A stretch of 64,000 nt of DNA from Oreohelix idahoensis (lineage: Eukaryota; Mollusca; Gastropoda; Stylommatophora; Oreohelicidae), in contig JAMPIV010000584.1 in NCBI GenBank assembly GCA_024509875.1, positions 1,178,001 through 1,242,000 of the forward strand, read 5' to 3'. Made by a program: the position numbers and the translations under genes. The notes below the pieces were generated by a model. It made no database searches, had not been told where the DNA came from, and was given only the letters and a program-made list of their open reading frames with translations. Of this stretch, positions 33,023 through 44,564 are shown piece after piece. Every line of letters begins with the position of its first letter. Position 1 is the stretch's first letter.

Positions 33023-35619
33023 GGACGTAATCAGGACAGAATTCAGAACAATTTGTAAATGATGTCTTTAGAAAACTGATGTATTTTATTGATTGCACGG
33101 CGTACTTCTTGAATTGACATAACTACGACCTCATAGACTATGTTGTCTAAATGAGGGTTCTGATCTATAATGGCCCGTCATCATCGGAGGATCGTCTTTG
33201 GTGGTGGGAAACAGATACTACAACTCGTGAATATGTTCCAGGGTTCTTATCCAGGACAGATTCACAGTAATATCTTTGAGCTAACACATAACAGACTTGC
33301 CAGTGTGGATGTTTAAAGGACCATCACCGCAATTTGCAGAATATTAGCATTGGGTTTTCTGTCCAGGGAAATAAATATCTTGGATATCAACACCTGATTA
33401 ATGACGGGAAGTGTCTGTAGTGGAAGGACCTGAACTAGATAAGTAGAAGTTACCTGGAAGAGACAAGATCCAGAAGTCACCAATGGCCATAATGAAGATA
33501 AAGACAATAACAATCTATAATTTTTGGCCTGTGATTTTGTAAATACATATCTGCAATCCTTACCAACCTTCTATTTTAAATTACTAAATGAATAGATATA
33601 CAAGGTATTATATAAATCGCAGTTGATTGATTTTGTTAAAATTCCAGTTTATGTTCGACATTTTGTTATTATCTTCTAAATTATACACACCAAGTTTAAA
33701 ATGTCATAACAAAAGCAGAATAAGCTTGCATTAAAGGTATAGTACCTCCGTGAGATGACAGGCTGAGATAGGCGTAGCATGCGCCATTAAGTGTCCCCAA
33801 GCCTGTATACCCCGGGACACGCGAAAGAGATGAACCTAGCAACGGGGCACCAGCAATGGACATGGAAATCAGCTCTCATTGGGAAAACCAAGGGGAAAAT
33901 CACAGTAGCTACCTAATAGTTTCACACTGTTGCGGTGTATTTTGAGACTACACCGCAACAGTGTGAAACTATATAAGTTCAAATAGAATGGACGCATTGT
34001 GGTGTGCAAAAAGAGGTGTAACACACACGTTATGATATAATGATAGTTTAGTGTGGTCTGTGTATATGTGATGATGCCACACTCTTTAGATTGTGCAGCA
34101 AAATATTCTTGTAAATACACTTATTGACTGACGGTGCATGGGTTCAGCCCCAGGCTATTCAAGAAACGGACTATAGAAAGCTGTTCTTTGGCGCCTGTGC
34201 ACAAGAGTGCAGGCGAACACAAAATAAGTGTCACTCTTATGACGGCATGGAGCTCGAACTGCGGGTGTCTATAAATCTTATCGTACATTTTGTGGTGTTT
34301 CTGACACTATAACACACATAAGCACATTGTTCCTGTTGCCGTTTTTTCATATTTCATGTCATTCTTCTTCATAGAAAGTCTGCCAAAACAATTCGTAATT
34401 TAAAAAAAAAAAAATCTGTTGTAGACTACGAAGAGCAGAAAAGCAACAGTGTGAAACCAGATATACGAGTGCGGTAAGAATGTTCCATGCGTCATGCCTT
34501 TTTTTCTGTCTTTTGTTCTCCATCACGTTTGTTCTTCAGCTTCAGAAGATTTAATGGCCCCCGTTGGCAAGTCGGGTGTTGTGCGTGACACGTGCATTTT
34601 TGCTGGCATGCTTCAACTATTCATCAAGCATCTCACCACACTGCTTGTGCATGCGCACTCGCGTTTGTGTGTTTCTTTAAATGAGACCACTGATCGTTCG
34701 ATTCATGACCTTGCATCGAAGCTTGTGCTACTCGCTGATTTGCAACGTTCTAAACCAATAGCCAAACCATTTTATGATCTGCGTCGCTATTTGGTTGACA
34801 CATATTTGAGTTTACATATTGTAGTTTTTGATTTTGTTCCCTGACTTGTTGACATCTTTTCATCCACACCTTATTCCTCACGTAAAAATTATTTTGCACA
34901 TAAAAGCGTCAACTCATATTAATTTTTAACTCTGATAACGAAAGGTTCATATAAAGATAGCGTATCACAAAAATGTGATGCCCACTAAGCTGGTAATCGG
35001 CTTGGGTATTTCTATATCCTTTTTACGTTTTCCATACCATCTTTAACAAATATTTCATCTGTTGTCTATATACTGAAATTAAGCGCTTTCTAAGCTTTAT
35101 TCTTGTCAGTATTGTGGATACATTCATTTCCTTTTTCGCTACCTACGAAGCAAGGAGCCACCACAACAACTTGTCCCCACTAGCAGGAAGCCTGCCTGAA
35201 ACGCTCCGTGCTCTTGTGACAGTGGATTCTGTAGCAGTTTATTTGACATGATGACGATGCCAGCCCAATAGTACAGTGCATGTTTAACTGTAATTATGTT
35301 CAACTATGTTAAACATGACCATCGTCTTGGTTCATTAATTGACTGACTGTGCAATCATAAACACGATCGTCGCCATGGTTCACTCATTAAATACCCTTCA
35401 ACTTCTTGGGCAGCACAAACCTTCAACAAATTTACGCCAAACTGTCCTGTCCTGCGCTTCCGTTCAAGGTCTTTATATGTCTTATATACGGTATTTAATT
35501 TTGTTGTGTATGCCTCCAGCTCTTTTCTCCTTGTATTTTTAGGTCACTGTTTAATTCTTTTGCCAGGATTATTCCAGAACTAGAACTGCCTTGTAACGAT
35601 ATCTGGCATAATAATTCTG
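33023..35619. other. Unassigned sequence containing one strong hairpin
   Basis: No recognised gene. The longest plus-strand frame (34494-34844, 116 codons) has no motif I recognise. Confidence 0.45.
33916..33972. repeat. Perfect 24-bp inverted repeat (hairpin)
   Basis: Arms 33916-33939 and 33949-33972 with a 9-base loop (ttttgagac). The arm core GTTTCACACTGTTGCGGTGTA recurs in part at about 34444-34457 (aacagtgtgaaac). It could be the remains of a foldback element. No flanking duplication was found. Confidence 0.8.
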
Positions 35620-35626
35620 CTGTTAG

Positions 35627-37600
35627 TTAAGAGTCTGTCTTATATAACTCAGCATTTAAATTTTCGTGACCGGTAGCTTTCCCATTCTTTAACCCTTTGA
35701 TAGCTGTGATGATTTCTTCCTTTTGTGGAATGTATGTATTTACGTCCAGGTCATTTTCAGCCTCAGGAGAATTCAGCTGCGTCTCTGGTGGTTCCTTATT
35801 CAGTGTTTCTCTGAAGTGCTCTGCCCATCTTGTTTCCTGCTCCTGTGTTGTGGTGATGAGATTTCCTTGCTTGTCTCTTACTAACGTAATATTGCTTGCA
35901 CCCCATTTTCTACTGATGGTTTCAGTTATTTTATGCACTGTGCTTTGTTCATTTCTCAGTGCTGCCTCTTCTGCCTGTCTTGCAAGATCGTTCAGAAATT
36001 CCCTTTCGTTAGCTCGGGTTTGACGTTTTACTTCCTTGTTCAGCTGATTGTGCTGTTCGTTATATATTTCCTTTAACCTAGGAGACTTTGCTTCTATTTT
36101 CTTTCTTTTCATTTCTTTTCTCTTCGCTATGGTGTTTAACGTTTCTGGTGTTATCCAATCTTGTCTCTTACTTTCTTTGAATCCCAAGCATGATTCGCTA
36201 CTTTCCTTACATATAGTTGAAATGGTCTGGAATTTCGGGTCAGCATTATCAGTCGCTATCTTTTCCTGGCTATTGGCTATTTGATATCGTCTCTTTATAT
36301 CAACCACAAAAGCTTTTCTGGTAAAGGGGTCCTTCAGTTTGATTATGTCATACCTTTTCCGGTTAGTTACAACTGGTCCAGCAGTTCCGAGTTTCACCTT
36401 CGACTAACGGGCGATCGCTTACAACATCTGCACCACTTCTTACTTTCACATTTTGTAATCTACCAGTGATCATAAATGTGGTTTATCTGGTTTCTGCCCC
36501 GGCCGTTTGGTGATTCCCATGCTTATTTGTGAATTTCTTTGTGAGGAAAAAACGTTCCCCCAATGACCAAGTTGTTAATGCTGCAGAAGCTTATTAGTTT
36601 ATTCCCATTCTCAATTACTGTTCCGCTGCCGCATTTCCGAATTATTCTTTTATTATATGTATTGGCACTGAGGTCTCCTATTACTATGATAAGATCGTAT
36701 CTTAGGTGCGGTTTCCATTTCCTTTTGTAGGTGTTGATATAATTCGTCCTTGACCTCTACATCGCTGTCAGTTGTTGGTGCATAGCATTGTATTATTGTG
36801 GTTAGTGAATCTCTCTTTCAGTCTTGTTCTTGTCAGTCTGTTGTTGATGGGTTTCGATTCCAGTAATGACCTTTATATTTCTTTCTTTAGGATAATCGCT
36901 ACGCCTGTCCATCAGATCTTCCAGAGTAAAGTACTGTTTTTTCCTATTGCTGTTTTTATTCTCCCTGTACCGGTCCATCTGCTCTCACTTATTCCCAGGA
37001 TATGTAATCTGTAGCTTCTCATTTCTGTTGTGATCTGCCTCAGTTTTCCTGCCTCATCCATAGTTCTGACGTTCTAGTATTCATTTCTGGTTTCGTGTTT
37101 TGCGATCAGGGCATCCGTTTTCGTGGCAATGGCTTCCTTTCGGCTTTTACCACTGACAGTCAAACGAGCCTCAGACTCCGAACGTCCGTCCCGCATCAAA
37201 GCGTTTTCATTTGTTGCTGTTTCCGTAACTAATTTGTGTTGTTTTTTAAACATAGACAGGGGTGTCGGCCCTGTGCTAAAACTCCCAACCTGTAGGATCA
37301 GGGTCCCAGCTTTAGTCTGACCCCCACCCGCGCAGACCTGTCAGCTTGGTAGAGCCTGCCAGGAGTAAAACTCCTGCTGGCATGGCACTGGGGATTGTCA
37401 AGGTACTCAAGTCGTCTTACCGCTTCAAGGTATAGCAACCAGTGAAGGCAGACGTGTTAAAGTGTTTTGGCTTACATTTTCTACAGTATGGGGTAGCCAG
37501 CCCCATGTCCAACATTCCTAAGACCACTTCTACTAAACGCCTGATAGGATAGTGGTCCTATTCCGTGCTCCCTTTGCGGTTCCCCATAACACACGGGCGG
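35627..37600 (-). pseudogene. Decayed RTE-like LINE: leader, endonuclease, linker and start of RT
   Basis: Reads right to left. About 37600-37100 is non-coding leader. Minus-strand frames from 37090 leftward give NVRTMDEAGKL and ILGISESRWTGTG, the start of an APE endonuclease. QCYAPTTDSDVEVKDEL appears near 36780 and a degraded core runs to about 36400. The frame 36397-35627 (256 codons) is the linker between endonuclease and RT (WITPETLNTIAKRKEMKRK, RWAEHFRETLNKEPPE) and reaches GLKNGKATGHENLNAELYK, the first RT block (KASGPDGI in the LINE at 62310). The copy is cut off there, so the RT palm is absent. Many stops and frame changes lie in the endonuclease half. Relationship to the 60556-63767 LINE is clear at protein level. 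Confidence 0.75.
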
Positions 37601-37989
37601 ATTTTCTAACTTGCTAGTCTGTTTTTAAGAAATTGTAGGATCCGTGACTGGACATGTCACTTAGTGACAATTTACATTTCTAACGCAGTGATTACTGGCT
37701 GAGACAAACTGGTTGCATTATGCAAAGTTCAAGGCCAAGGGTAATGGAACGTGCTAGTGCTGAGAACTAATTGACAGATTGATCAAATCTGACAGATTCT
37801 CATTCTCTAGGAAGTCACGTGACACGGTTCAAGCTCATATTTAAACATAACATTTCACTTGCTGGATTAGTGTCCTTTGTCACGCTCAGTTTCGAGCCGA
37901 AATGAGAAAAACGGACAGAGGGAGAGAGAGTAAGAGATAAGGAAATCGGGAGTGAGGGGTATTAGCATTGACGCATCTACGAAAAGAGT

Positions 37990-38270
37990 ATATATGGTTG
38001 TTGCAACGTGCTTATGTGGCGTTGTCTCGGAATTGCCTCCGCTGCTTTGCAGTCGTGGTCCAACCGTGGCCAAAACTCAAGAGTATCTAATCTGGGTCTT
38101 CAAAAGTGTCTACCTTCGCACAAGATTACTCTTGGCAGAGTTGTAGATAGAAGGATAATGATGCTTCTATCTCAAGGGATTATCCATAAGATATTTCAGA
38201 AGTGAAGAACAATGCTGCTATGGGCAAGGTATTAGTTAACTTATATCTGATCCGCCGCCTTTTATGAAGA
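37990..38270 (+). repeat. Dispersed repeat, copies at 63850-64000 (inverted) and about 56730-56870
   Basis: 38119-38183 matches the reverse complement of 63936-64000 almost base for base, and similarity continues to about 38270. A more diverged copy at 56730-56870 shares GTGGTCCAA..GTGGCC and ATTACTCTTGGCAG. A reading frame containing ITLGRVVDRRIMMLLSQG is conserved between the two best copies. Family unknown. Confidence 0.6.
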
Positions 38271-38802
38271 ATTAAACAATTATTAATTTCATCTCGTTCA
38301 AGCCCCCACCCTGATTTACTCAGCGGAATTCTTATTATTCTGGGTTAGCTCTGTTTAGATTGTTTTTAGTAAATAGACTGAAACAAAAATGCAGTTCATT
38401 TAAAATAATTAAATCGACGTTAAATTTGTATATTTACAAATAACAGATTTAATAATCAACTAAGTTTTAACAGTTTAAAAATATTGAATAATCCTTAACA
38501 GAAAATACTCATCATCGTGTGATGGTGGGGTATTGTATGTAAGAAGTCACTTGGCAGTTTTTAAGTTTGACTTAGCTGCAAATGGTAATTTTTTCTCCCG
38601 CTGGGGTTTTGGGTTCTGTACAGATAGGTCACAGGAGGTCTCGCGTTTCTGGTCAAGATTAAAGGCGCAGCACGTTCCAAGTAAGATCAGGGAGTAACTG
38701 CAAAGCTGGTCCCGCGTCTCTAAGAACCTCTGATGATGGTGTCAAGCTCGATGTCAGTCCACTTCTACCCTCAGTTTGTTCCAGAGATTAGTACCCTCAC
38801 TG
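38271..38802. other. Unassigned flank of element D
   Basis: AT-rich in its first half. It ends in ACTG, the target duplication of element D. No gene seen. Confidence 0.5.
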
Positions 38803-41652
38803 TGTCACGAGTGGTTTTCAGAGTCTGTCTGAGACAAGACAAAAAAGTCTGAGTGACGTCTGAGACAAGACAAAAGTCTGAGTGAGGACTGAGAAGATAG
38901 ATGAGAAATGGTGTTGAATGTGGATGGAGTGAATTATAGCTATCAGGAGTGAAAGATCAGATAATGACTCTCCCCAGCTGCCACTCAATGACTATGTTTC
39001 TCAGCTATTTTCACTCCGCCTCTATCTTGGCTGCTAAGAGTAAGGTACAGTGCATGTTAGTGACTCCACAAACAATCAAGTACAAGTACAGATAGTAAAG
39101 TAGTCTGATCCGCCGATTGATTGTCTAATTTATTAAGGGAAAAAAACTACAGCAAAACAAGAAAATATCAAATCACAAACATCAAATAATAATAAAAAAT
39201 GCTGTTCACACATCGAGAGACAAACCATGCTAATGAAAAAAATAAATATAAGAACATCCAATTAGCTTGGTACCAATGATATAGGCTCTCAGGTCTAAGA
39301 AAGTCAAACTCCCACTAATATTTGGCTAGATATAAATCTACTCCTGCTGCAGGAAACCCTGAAATAAAGAAGTCCCTACACACACTCAAGATCGACCTGA
39401 CTTCTTCAGGTCAGCAACACAGATATTACATTCAACTTAATGACCCTCTCCCGCAGTTCCTTCAAGCTATCCTCCTCCCAAACAAGTATCTGAGCGCAAT
39501 CCCCAAAAGTCCTTCTTCGTCAGCACACTTGTGTTTATATTTCGCTTGGATCACAGTTGTTGGCGGATCGCAGACGGAGCTATGGTGACCCTATCTTCTC
39601 CCTATACAGCTGACAATCCGTGGAAACAATCCAGACTGTAAATCATCCACGAAAAGAATTTTCAGAACTAGTGCTAATTCCTCTGAATGTACAGGTGTGC
39701 TTTAAATCCAGGATCTAAAGGGGTGGCGATGAATGCACTCCAGAGTAAATATGCGTTGGAGGAAATAAATCCAATATTGACGCAGGTCCGCTACTCCTGT
39801 GGCGGCACGTGATAATATGGATGAAGCAGTGCTGTCGCTGGCAACCGGCTGTTAGAGCTGGCAATACCATGTAGCTTTATGAATTTGATGCCAGTGGAGA
39901 ATGGGCGCTCCACTTACTTTGCGGGGGTGGCGTAACATTCCCAGCACGGGAGATCACAAATGTACCCGCATTAGGGTGCTGGTAATATGAACGACTGTAG
40001 TTGGTGTGAACACCCCAATGTAAATAGGTTGAAGACTTCTTCTGCCTTTCCAGGAAGGCAAATTCCGGCCGATGGCTCTGAGTTCCCTTAACTCAGTCGG
40101 AGTTTACCGGTTCTTGCTGAAATGAAATCATATTAAAAAATCTGTTAATACCTAGCCAACATAAATGTTGCAACATGGAAAACAACGTAATTGTATAAAC
40201 TGGTACAGATTAAATTAAACAACCATTCCCACCCCAAGCGGTCGTTGTTGCTGACCTGGTCCCACAGTTTATCTCTCTCTCCCCTTCTCTCTCACTGACC
40301 GTTAAACAGACGCGCGTGTCAGTAGGTGCAACCTGGCAGACCTACTCGCAACTTGCGTAATCAGTGGTTACCCACGGCTAGCGTAAGGGGGGGGGGGGTT
40401 GATATGTAAACATTCCTGCCCCATTAACCTGGCACGGAACTGACCTTACAACATATCGGCCAGTTCTGTCTAACACACAGGCGTCTAAACCAAATCGCAA
40501 GGCCCTTCTCACTTGGCTGCGACCCGCTTAATACTATCATATTTACAAGTACTACATATGAAAAAATATATAGCCAGATTATATAAGGCTAATCTGGGTA
40601 CATCTCTAAACGAGTTAAAAAATTATTCATACAGTAGGCAAGTAAACAAATAAATTAAAGTTACATGTTGTGAAAAGATTTACAAAGATCCGCCTCGTAG
40701 GCCAGAAAAAAAAGAACAATCGCTTATGGTTACACTCTGTGTTAAAAAGAATTCCCTCCACATAACAGTCAGTTACATAGTTACACTTCGAGGGGGGAAA
40801 ATTATTCTTTTAGTGAAACAAATCAGATATATGTATACTTCGTGATTACGAAGGTTCTCTAGAAGGGCTTTCAAGAAGCATCTTAAGTTACACAACAATT
40901 TGGCTTTAGAAAAAAAAAAACCGTAGGTGGAATACAAGCATAATTTCCAAAAAAATTAACTATAGCTTCTTAGTGCTTGCTGGGTAATGGCCGTGCCTTT
41001 AAAAAATGCTAGAACTCACTATAATGAACTTACTCTGACCCAAGGAAAAATTAACAACTACCAAGTTACTTAAGGATTCTTACAGAGATTGTGAAGAATT
41101 TCCTACACTAAAGTAGCTGGCAAACTGCACAGAAATCGCTACCTCCTCACGACAGAAGTTCCAGGGATTAAAATCATTTAGAGGGGACTCATTATATACA
41201 AAGAATAGGCCACAGGTGTCCAAGCGTGGGTTAACACCTGCACAGAGAACGAAAAAAAAAAACCAATAGTACCGTCATCCCGGAGGATTCTCCTGACGAC
41301 GCACTTACAAGAAGGATTATGTAACAGAGCGACTGCTGTTACGCTGCGAGGGTCCCAGACTTTAGCTGGAACCAACAACTCAGGGACGTTTTTGCCTCCC
41401 AGCGAAGAGCGTCGCGGACTCGTCACAAAGACACTCTTACCAGCATTAAAAGACCTTTTTTATCTTCGCTGGTCACTGTCCGAGGAAGCCAGGGAAGTTA
41501 ACTTGTCAGATTTAAAGTGGCAGGCCAGTTACCCCACTTTACAACTACAGGAGACCGAAAAAGAAATGAAATGGGCAGACCAAAATCAAAAAGAATTTAG
41601 GGGGATGCCTAAGCTCCACCCTAGTGCCCAAAATTGATAACCCATCGTCACA
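38803..41652 (-). repeat. 3' LTR of element D (2850 bp)
   Basis: The first about 385 bp match 54670-55041 and the last about 23 bp match 55042-55064 with one mismatch. The middle about 2.4 kb is missing from the right LTR. Open frames inside have no recognised motif. Contains a G12 run at about 40388. Confidence 0.8.
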
Positions 41653-41670
41653 GTCGTTCCCCCTTCGAAG
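41653..41670 (-). promoter_or_regulatory. Polypurine tract of element D
   Basis: Minus strand reads CTTCGAAGGGGGAACGAC against the LTR start. Confidence 0.6.
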
Positions 41671-41765
41671 TTCCCAAGTGCTCTTGGGGACTCATACTTG
41701 GGTCAGAAATTTTGGTCACTACAAAATCAAGTTTATATGCTACTCTCCGCTGTTCGAACCTGTCT

Positions 41766-42040
41766 CTAGCGTCTGTCCAGTTCATCACTCACGTTAGCAT
41801 ACACCCCTTCACCTGGGCGCGACTCCGGACCATTGTTTTCTGCGACCGAGGGCAGCCACGAATCTGGTGGCTTATCTTTCAGCGAGGTCAACGTAATAAC
41901 CGGTAAATCGTTACCGCTGGTTCTTTCATGTCTAGGCGGGGAGGGAAAGCTATTGTGTTGGTCTGCTCCATTAAGCAGAGGCGTCTCTTCTAGAAATGAG
42001 ACAACGGGATGGCCCCTCGGAGGTATTTCTCCAAAGTTGG
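41766..42040 (-). pseudogene. Element D: C-terminal part of the post-protease ORF, separated by element C
   Basis: The minus-strand frame continues that of 51392-52525 across the element C insertion (the 5-bp duplication at 42036-42040 is the same as 51387-51391). It stays open for about 90 codons (NFGEIPPRGHPVVSFLEETP ...) and ends at a stop complementary to 41766-41768. No integrase, RT or RNase H motif is present, which places the end of D's coding capacity here. Confidence 0.65.
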
Positions 42041-43120
42041 TGTTGCGTGATAAATTCTCGCAACATCATTTTATTACAATATCTATTTTATAACGCAAGG
42101 GCAACAACTGCTTGAAATTTATAGTTACTTTTCTCGGTAAGCATTTGTCTTCTCGCGTTGGTATCGAATGCAGTTAAGTTTGAGCTGTTGTCATTTTGCG
42201 CTGGACTGCGCATGACTTGTCTTGCTTTTTGGTCGATCGGTTTCCGCCCACCACTAGTGGAGTGAGCGATTTGGAATGGCGAAAGAGATGCCTCGTTGAA
42301 GAGGGGATCTCCGCTATTTTTTGTTCTGTCAGGGATGTGTAGTCCTCTTAATGGATATTTCGTTTATTCGAGATAATACCTCTAGTGTTTCCCACATGTC
42401 GGGAGGCGTGATATTTCTGTGTATTTCATGAAAGCAAGGTAAATTAACATTTTCATTAACTCTATCGATTTTTGGTCGTGAACGATTTCTGGCTCATAGC
42501 CTGTCTTCGAAAGTCGTCGTCACGAGATGTTTTCCTAGCTCACATGTCGCTGTATTGTGCTGCATCGGTTGATGCAGGTCCCAAGGACTATTACTTGCTA
42601 CTTGATTACCTGAACTAGGTTTGAAAAACCTTTGTTATCTAGAGGATATTTTTGAGGACATTATTTATACTTCGGCAGACGTGTCTGTCTTGCTGAAGTC
42701 AGACTAAGGAGAGTGAACTGATCTCATACATCTGGTTATCCCCTGGCTGTTATAGAAAAGGATGGAGTTTTCCACCTGACTACATTTACAGCACTATGAA
42801 ATATAACATGCATCTGACTCATCATTGTAATGCTGTCTACCGTCTATTGCTGTATTGAATGTTGCTGTGATAATGACTGTTTGATGTGTCTACATATTCG
42901 CGTAACCATTTTGTCACTGTGGCGTCCACAATAAATAATGAAGAAAAACGTCAACGGCTGTTACAAGAATCATTGACTTTACATGTCGTGAGTTTACTGA
43001 CGTCCTATATGGATTGCCCTGTTATTGTGTATGAACATTGTTTGACTGTACATCATCTACACACTACACACAAAACCAGACATGCGGATACCATTCATCA
43101 CCATATGGCATCACGCATCA
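42041..43120 (+). repeat. 5' LTR of element C
   Basis: 1080 bp, TG...CA. The candidate primer-binding site TGGTGGCCATAAGCTGG follows two bases after the end. The tRNA is not identified. Confidence 0.95.
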
Positions 43121-44564
43121 TTTGGTGGCCATAAGCTGGTTTGATTCTGGTACCAGCAAACACGGGGTTCCTTACCCACTTCATTTTCAACAAGAATTCA
43201 TCAACATCCTTCAAGAAATTAACATTCTTCAAGACAGTCAACATCTTCACCATTTTCAAAGTACTCGGCGTTGCCCGGTAAAAGTCAAAATTTCAATTTT
43301 TTGACGGAAACAAGAATTTGACAGTACCCGGCGTTGTTACATGTTGCCGGATAACTCGGACTGCTGTTATCTTTTACGCAAGTCAAGCAAGTTGCTGCTG
43401 TCAAGGTTCCAGTGCTGTCGTTTTTGTGAAGGTCAAGTGCCGGTTGAAACGGGTTGTTTTCTGAAGAAGGCCAAGTACCGATTTCCATCAACTTACTTTT
43501 GGATTAGAAGGTCAAGTGCCGAAACAACTCAACACACAGTATGTCAGAAGCTCAAGTACCATCGTGTTAGCAGTGGAAGCAGTTCAGATGTGCCATCATC
43601 GTTGGAGCTTCGCTCTTTAGGACGTTGATTGACATCCGTTTTTCTGCTGTTCGACGATTGGAAGCCTATAAGTTAAGTGGCCTGTTTGTATGTAAACTGT
43701 GCCCTTATACTTCTGCTGAGTCTTCTGTGTATCATCTCATTCTATATGTTATATGTCTATATGTTATTTGTATATTTATATGTTTATATTTCAGCGGGTT
43801 CTCGGTTGGGTGGTGTCTCCGTTAGATTATGCCACGTCATAGAGGTCGTCTATTGTGAGCGTTTTCTGTAGGGTTTGCAAATTTCCGATACTGGAATTTG
43901 CTAAGCGACTTCTGTTGCTATTTATGTTAGCTGTGATGACATGTTTTAATATTGTTTTCGTTATTATTTCGCATTCTTTAGTTTTGTTTTGATTTGTTTG
44001 TATTTGTTAGCCTACTCTTGTCTATAATTTAGTTTCATACAACATTTTTGTTTATACACTGTGGTGTCATGTATTTTGTTTAATTATAGCGCAGATATCG
44101 TCACATTTTTTGTGATATTTCATTAATTTCTGCTTTATTTTTAGTTGATTTCTGCGAACGTTTTTGTATTGTTGCTGATCTTTGTTATTGTTTACATTGT
44201 TATTGTTTACATTGTTTGCATTGTTTACATTTTCAATGTTTACATTCTGCATGTGTTTACATAGTCATTGTTTACAGTTATAGTAATTAGTTAATGGGCT
44301 ATGCTAATGCACTGTTACTACTACACTGATGATAAATGAATGATGAATAGTGTTGTGCACTATTGAATGAGAAGTGCACTTATGATCAAGAATTGATTGT
44401 TGATATTTCATATACAAGTTCTTTGATTGGAGACTTGTTTCCCACAGAGACTGGGATAATATAAGGTGATGTGAATATACAAGTGCTTAATTAAGACTTG
44501 TTACACTTAGGTTTGAAATAAATTAGTTAATTATTTCAGGTTTTGGACTCATATGTTAGACAAC
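43121..44564 (+). other. 5' leader of element C with internal repeats
   Basis: Long leader before gag. A motif AGAAGGYCAAGTRCCG-like recurs at 43427-43442, 43465-43480, 43506-43521 and 43545-43560, that is every 38-41 bases. AGTACCCGGCGTTG-like words occur at about 43260 and 43323. An ATTGTTTAC-rich run lies at about 44180-44280. A frame at 43341-43628 is open over the repeats but has no known motif. Confidence 0.65.

Noticed and set aside
34494..34844. 116-codon ORF as a host exon
   Set aside because: No recognisable motif, and nothing around it supports an exon structure.
36410..36800. Host exon on the minus strand
   Set aside because: The translation is a decayed LINE endonuclease continuous with the linker at 35627-36397.
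42886..43304. Small ORFs in the element C LTR and leader
   Set aside because: The same frame recurs at 51152-51397 only because of the LTR duplication; no recognised domain.
44180..44280. CRISPR-like or satellite array (ATTGTTTAC units)
   Set aside because: Irregular AT-rich simple repeat inside a retroelement leader; no spacers of constant length.
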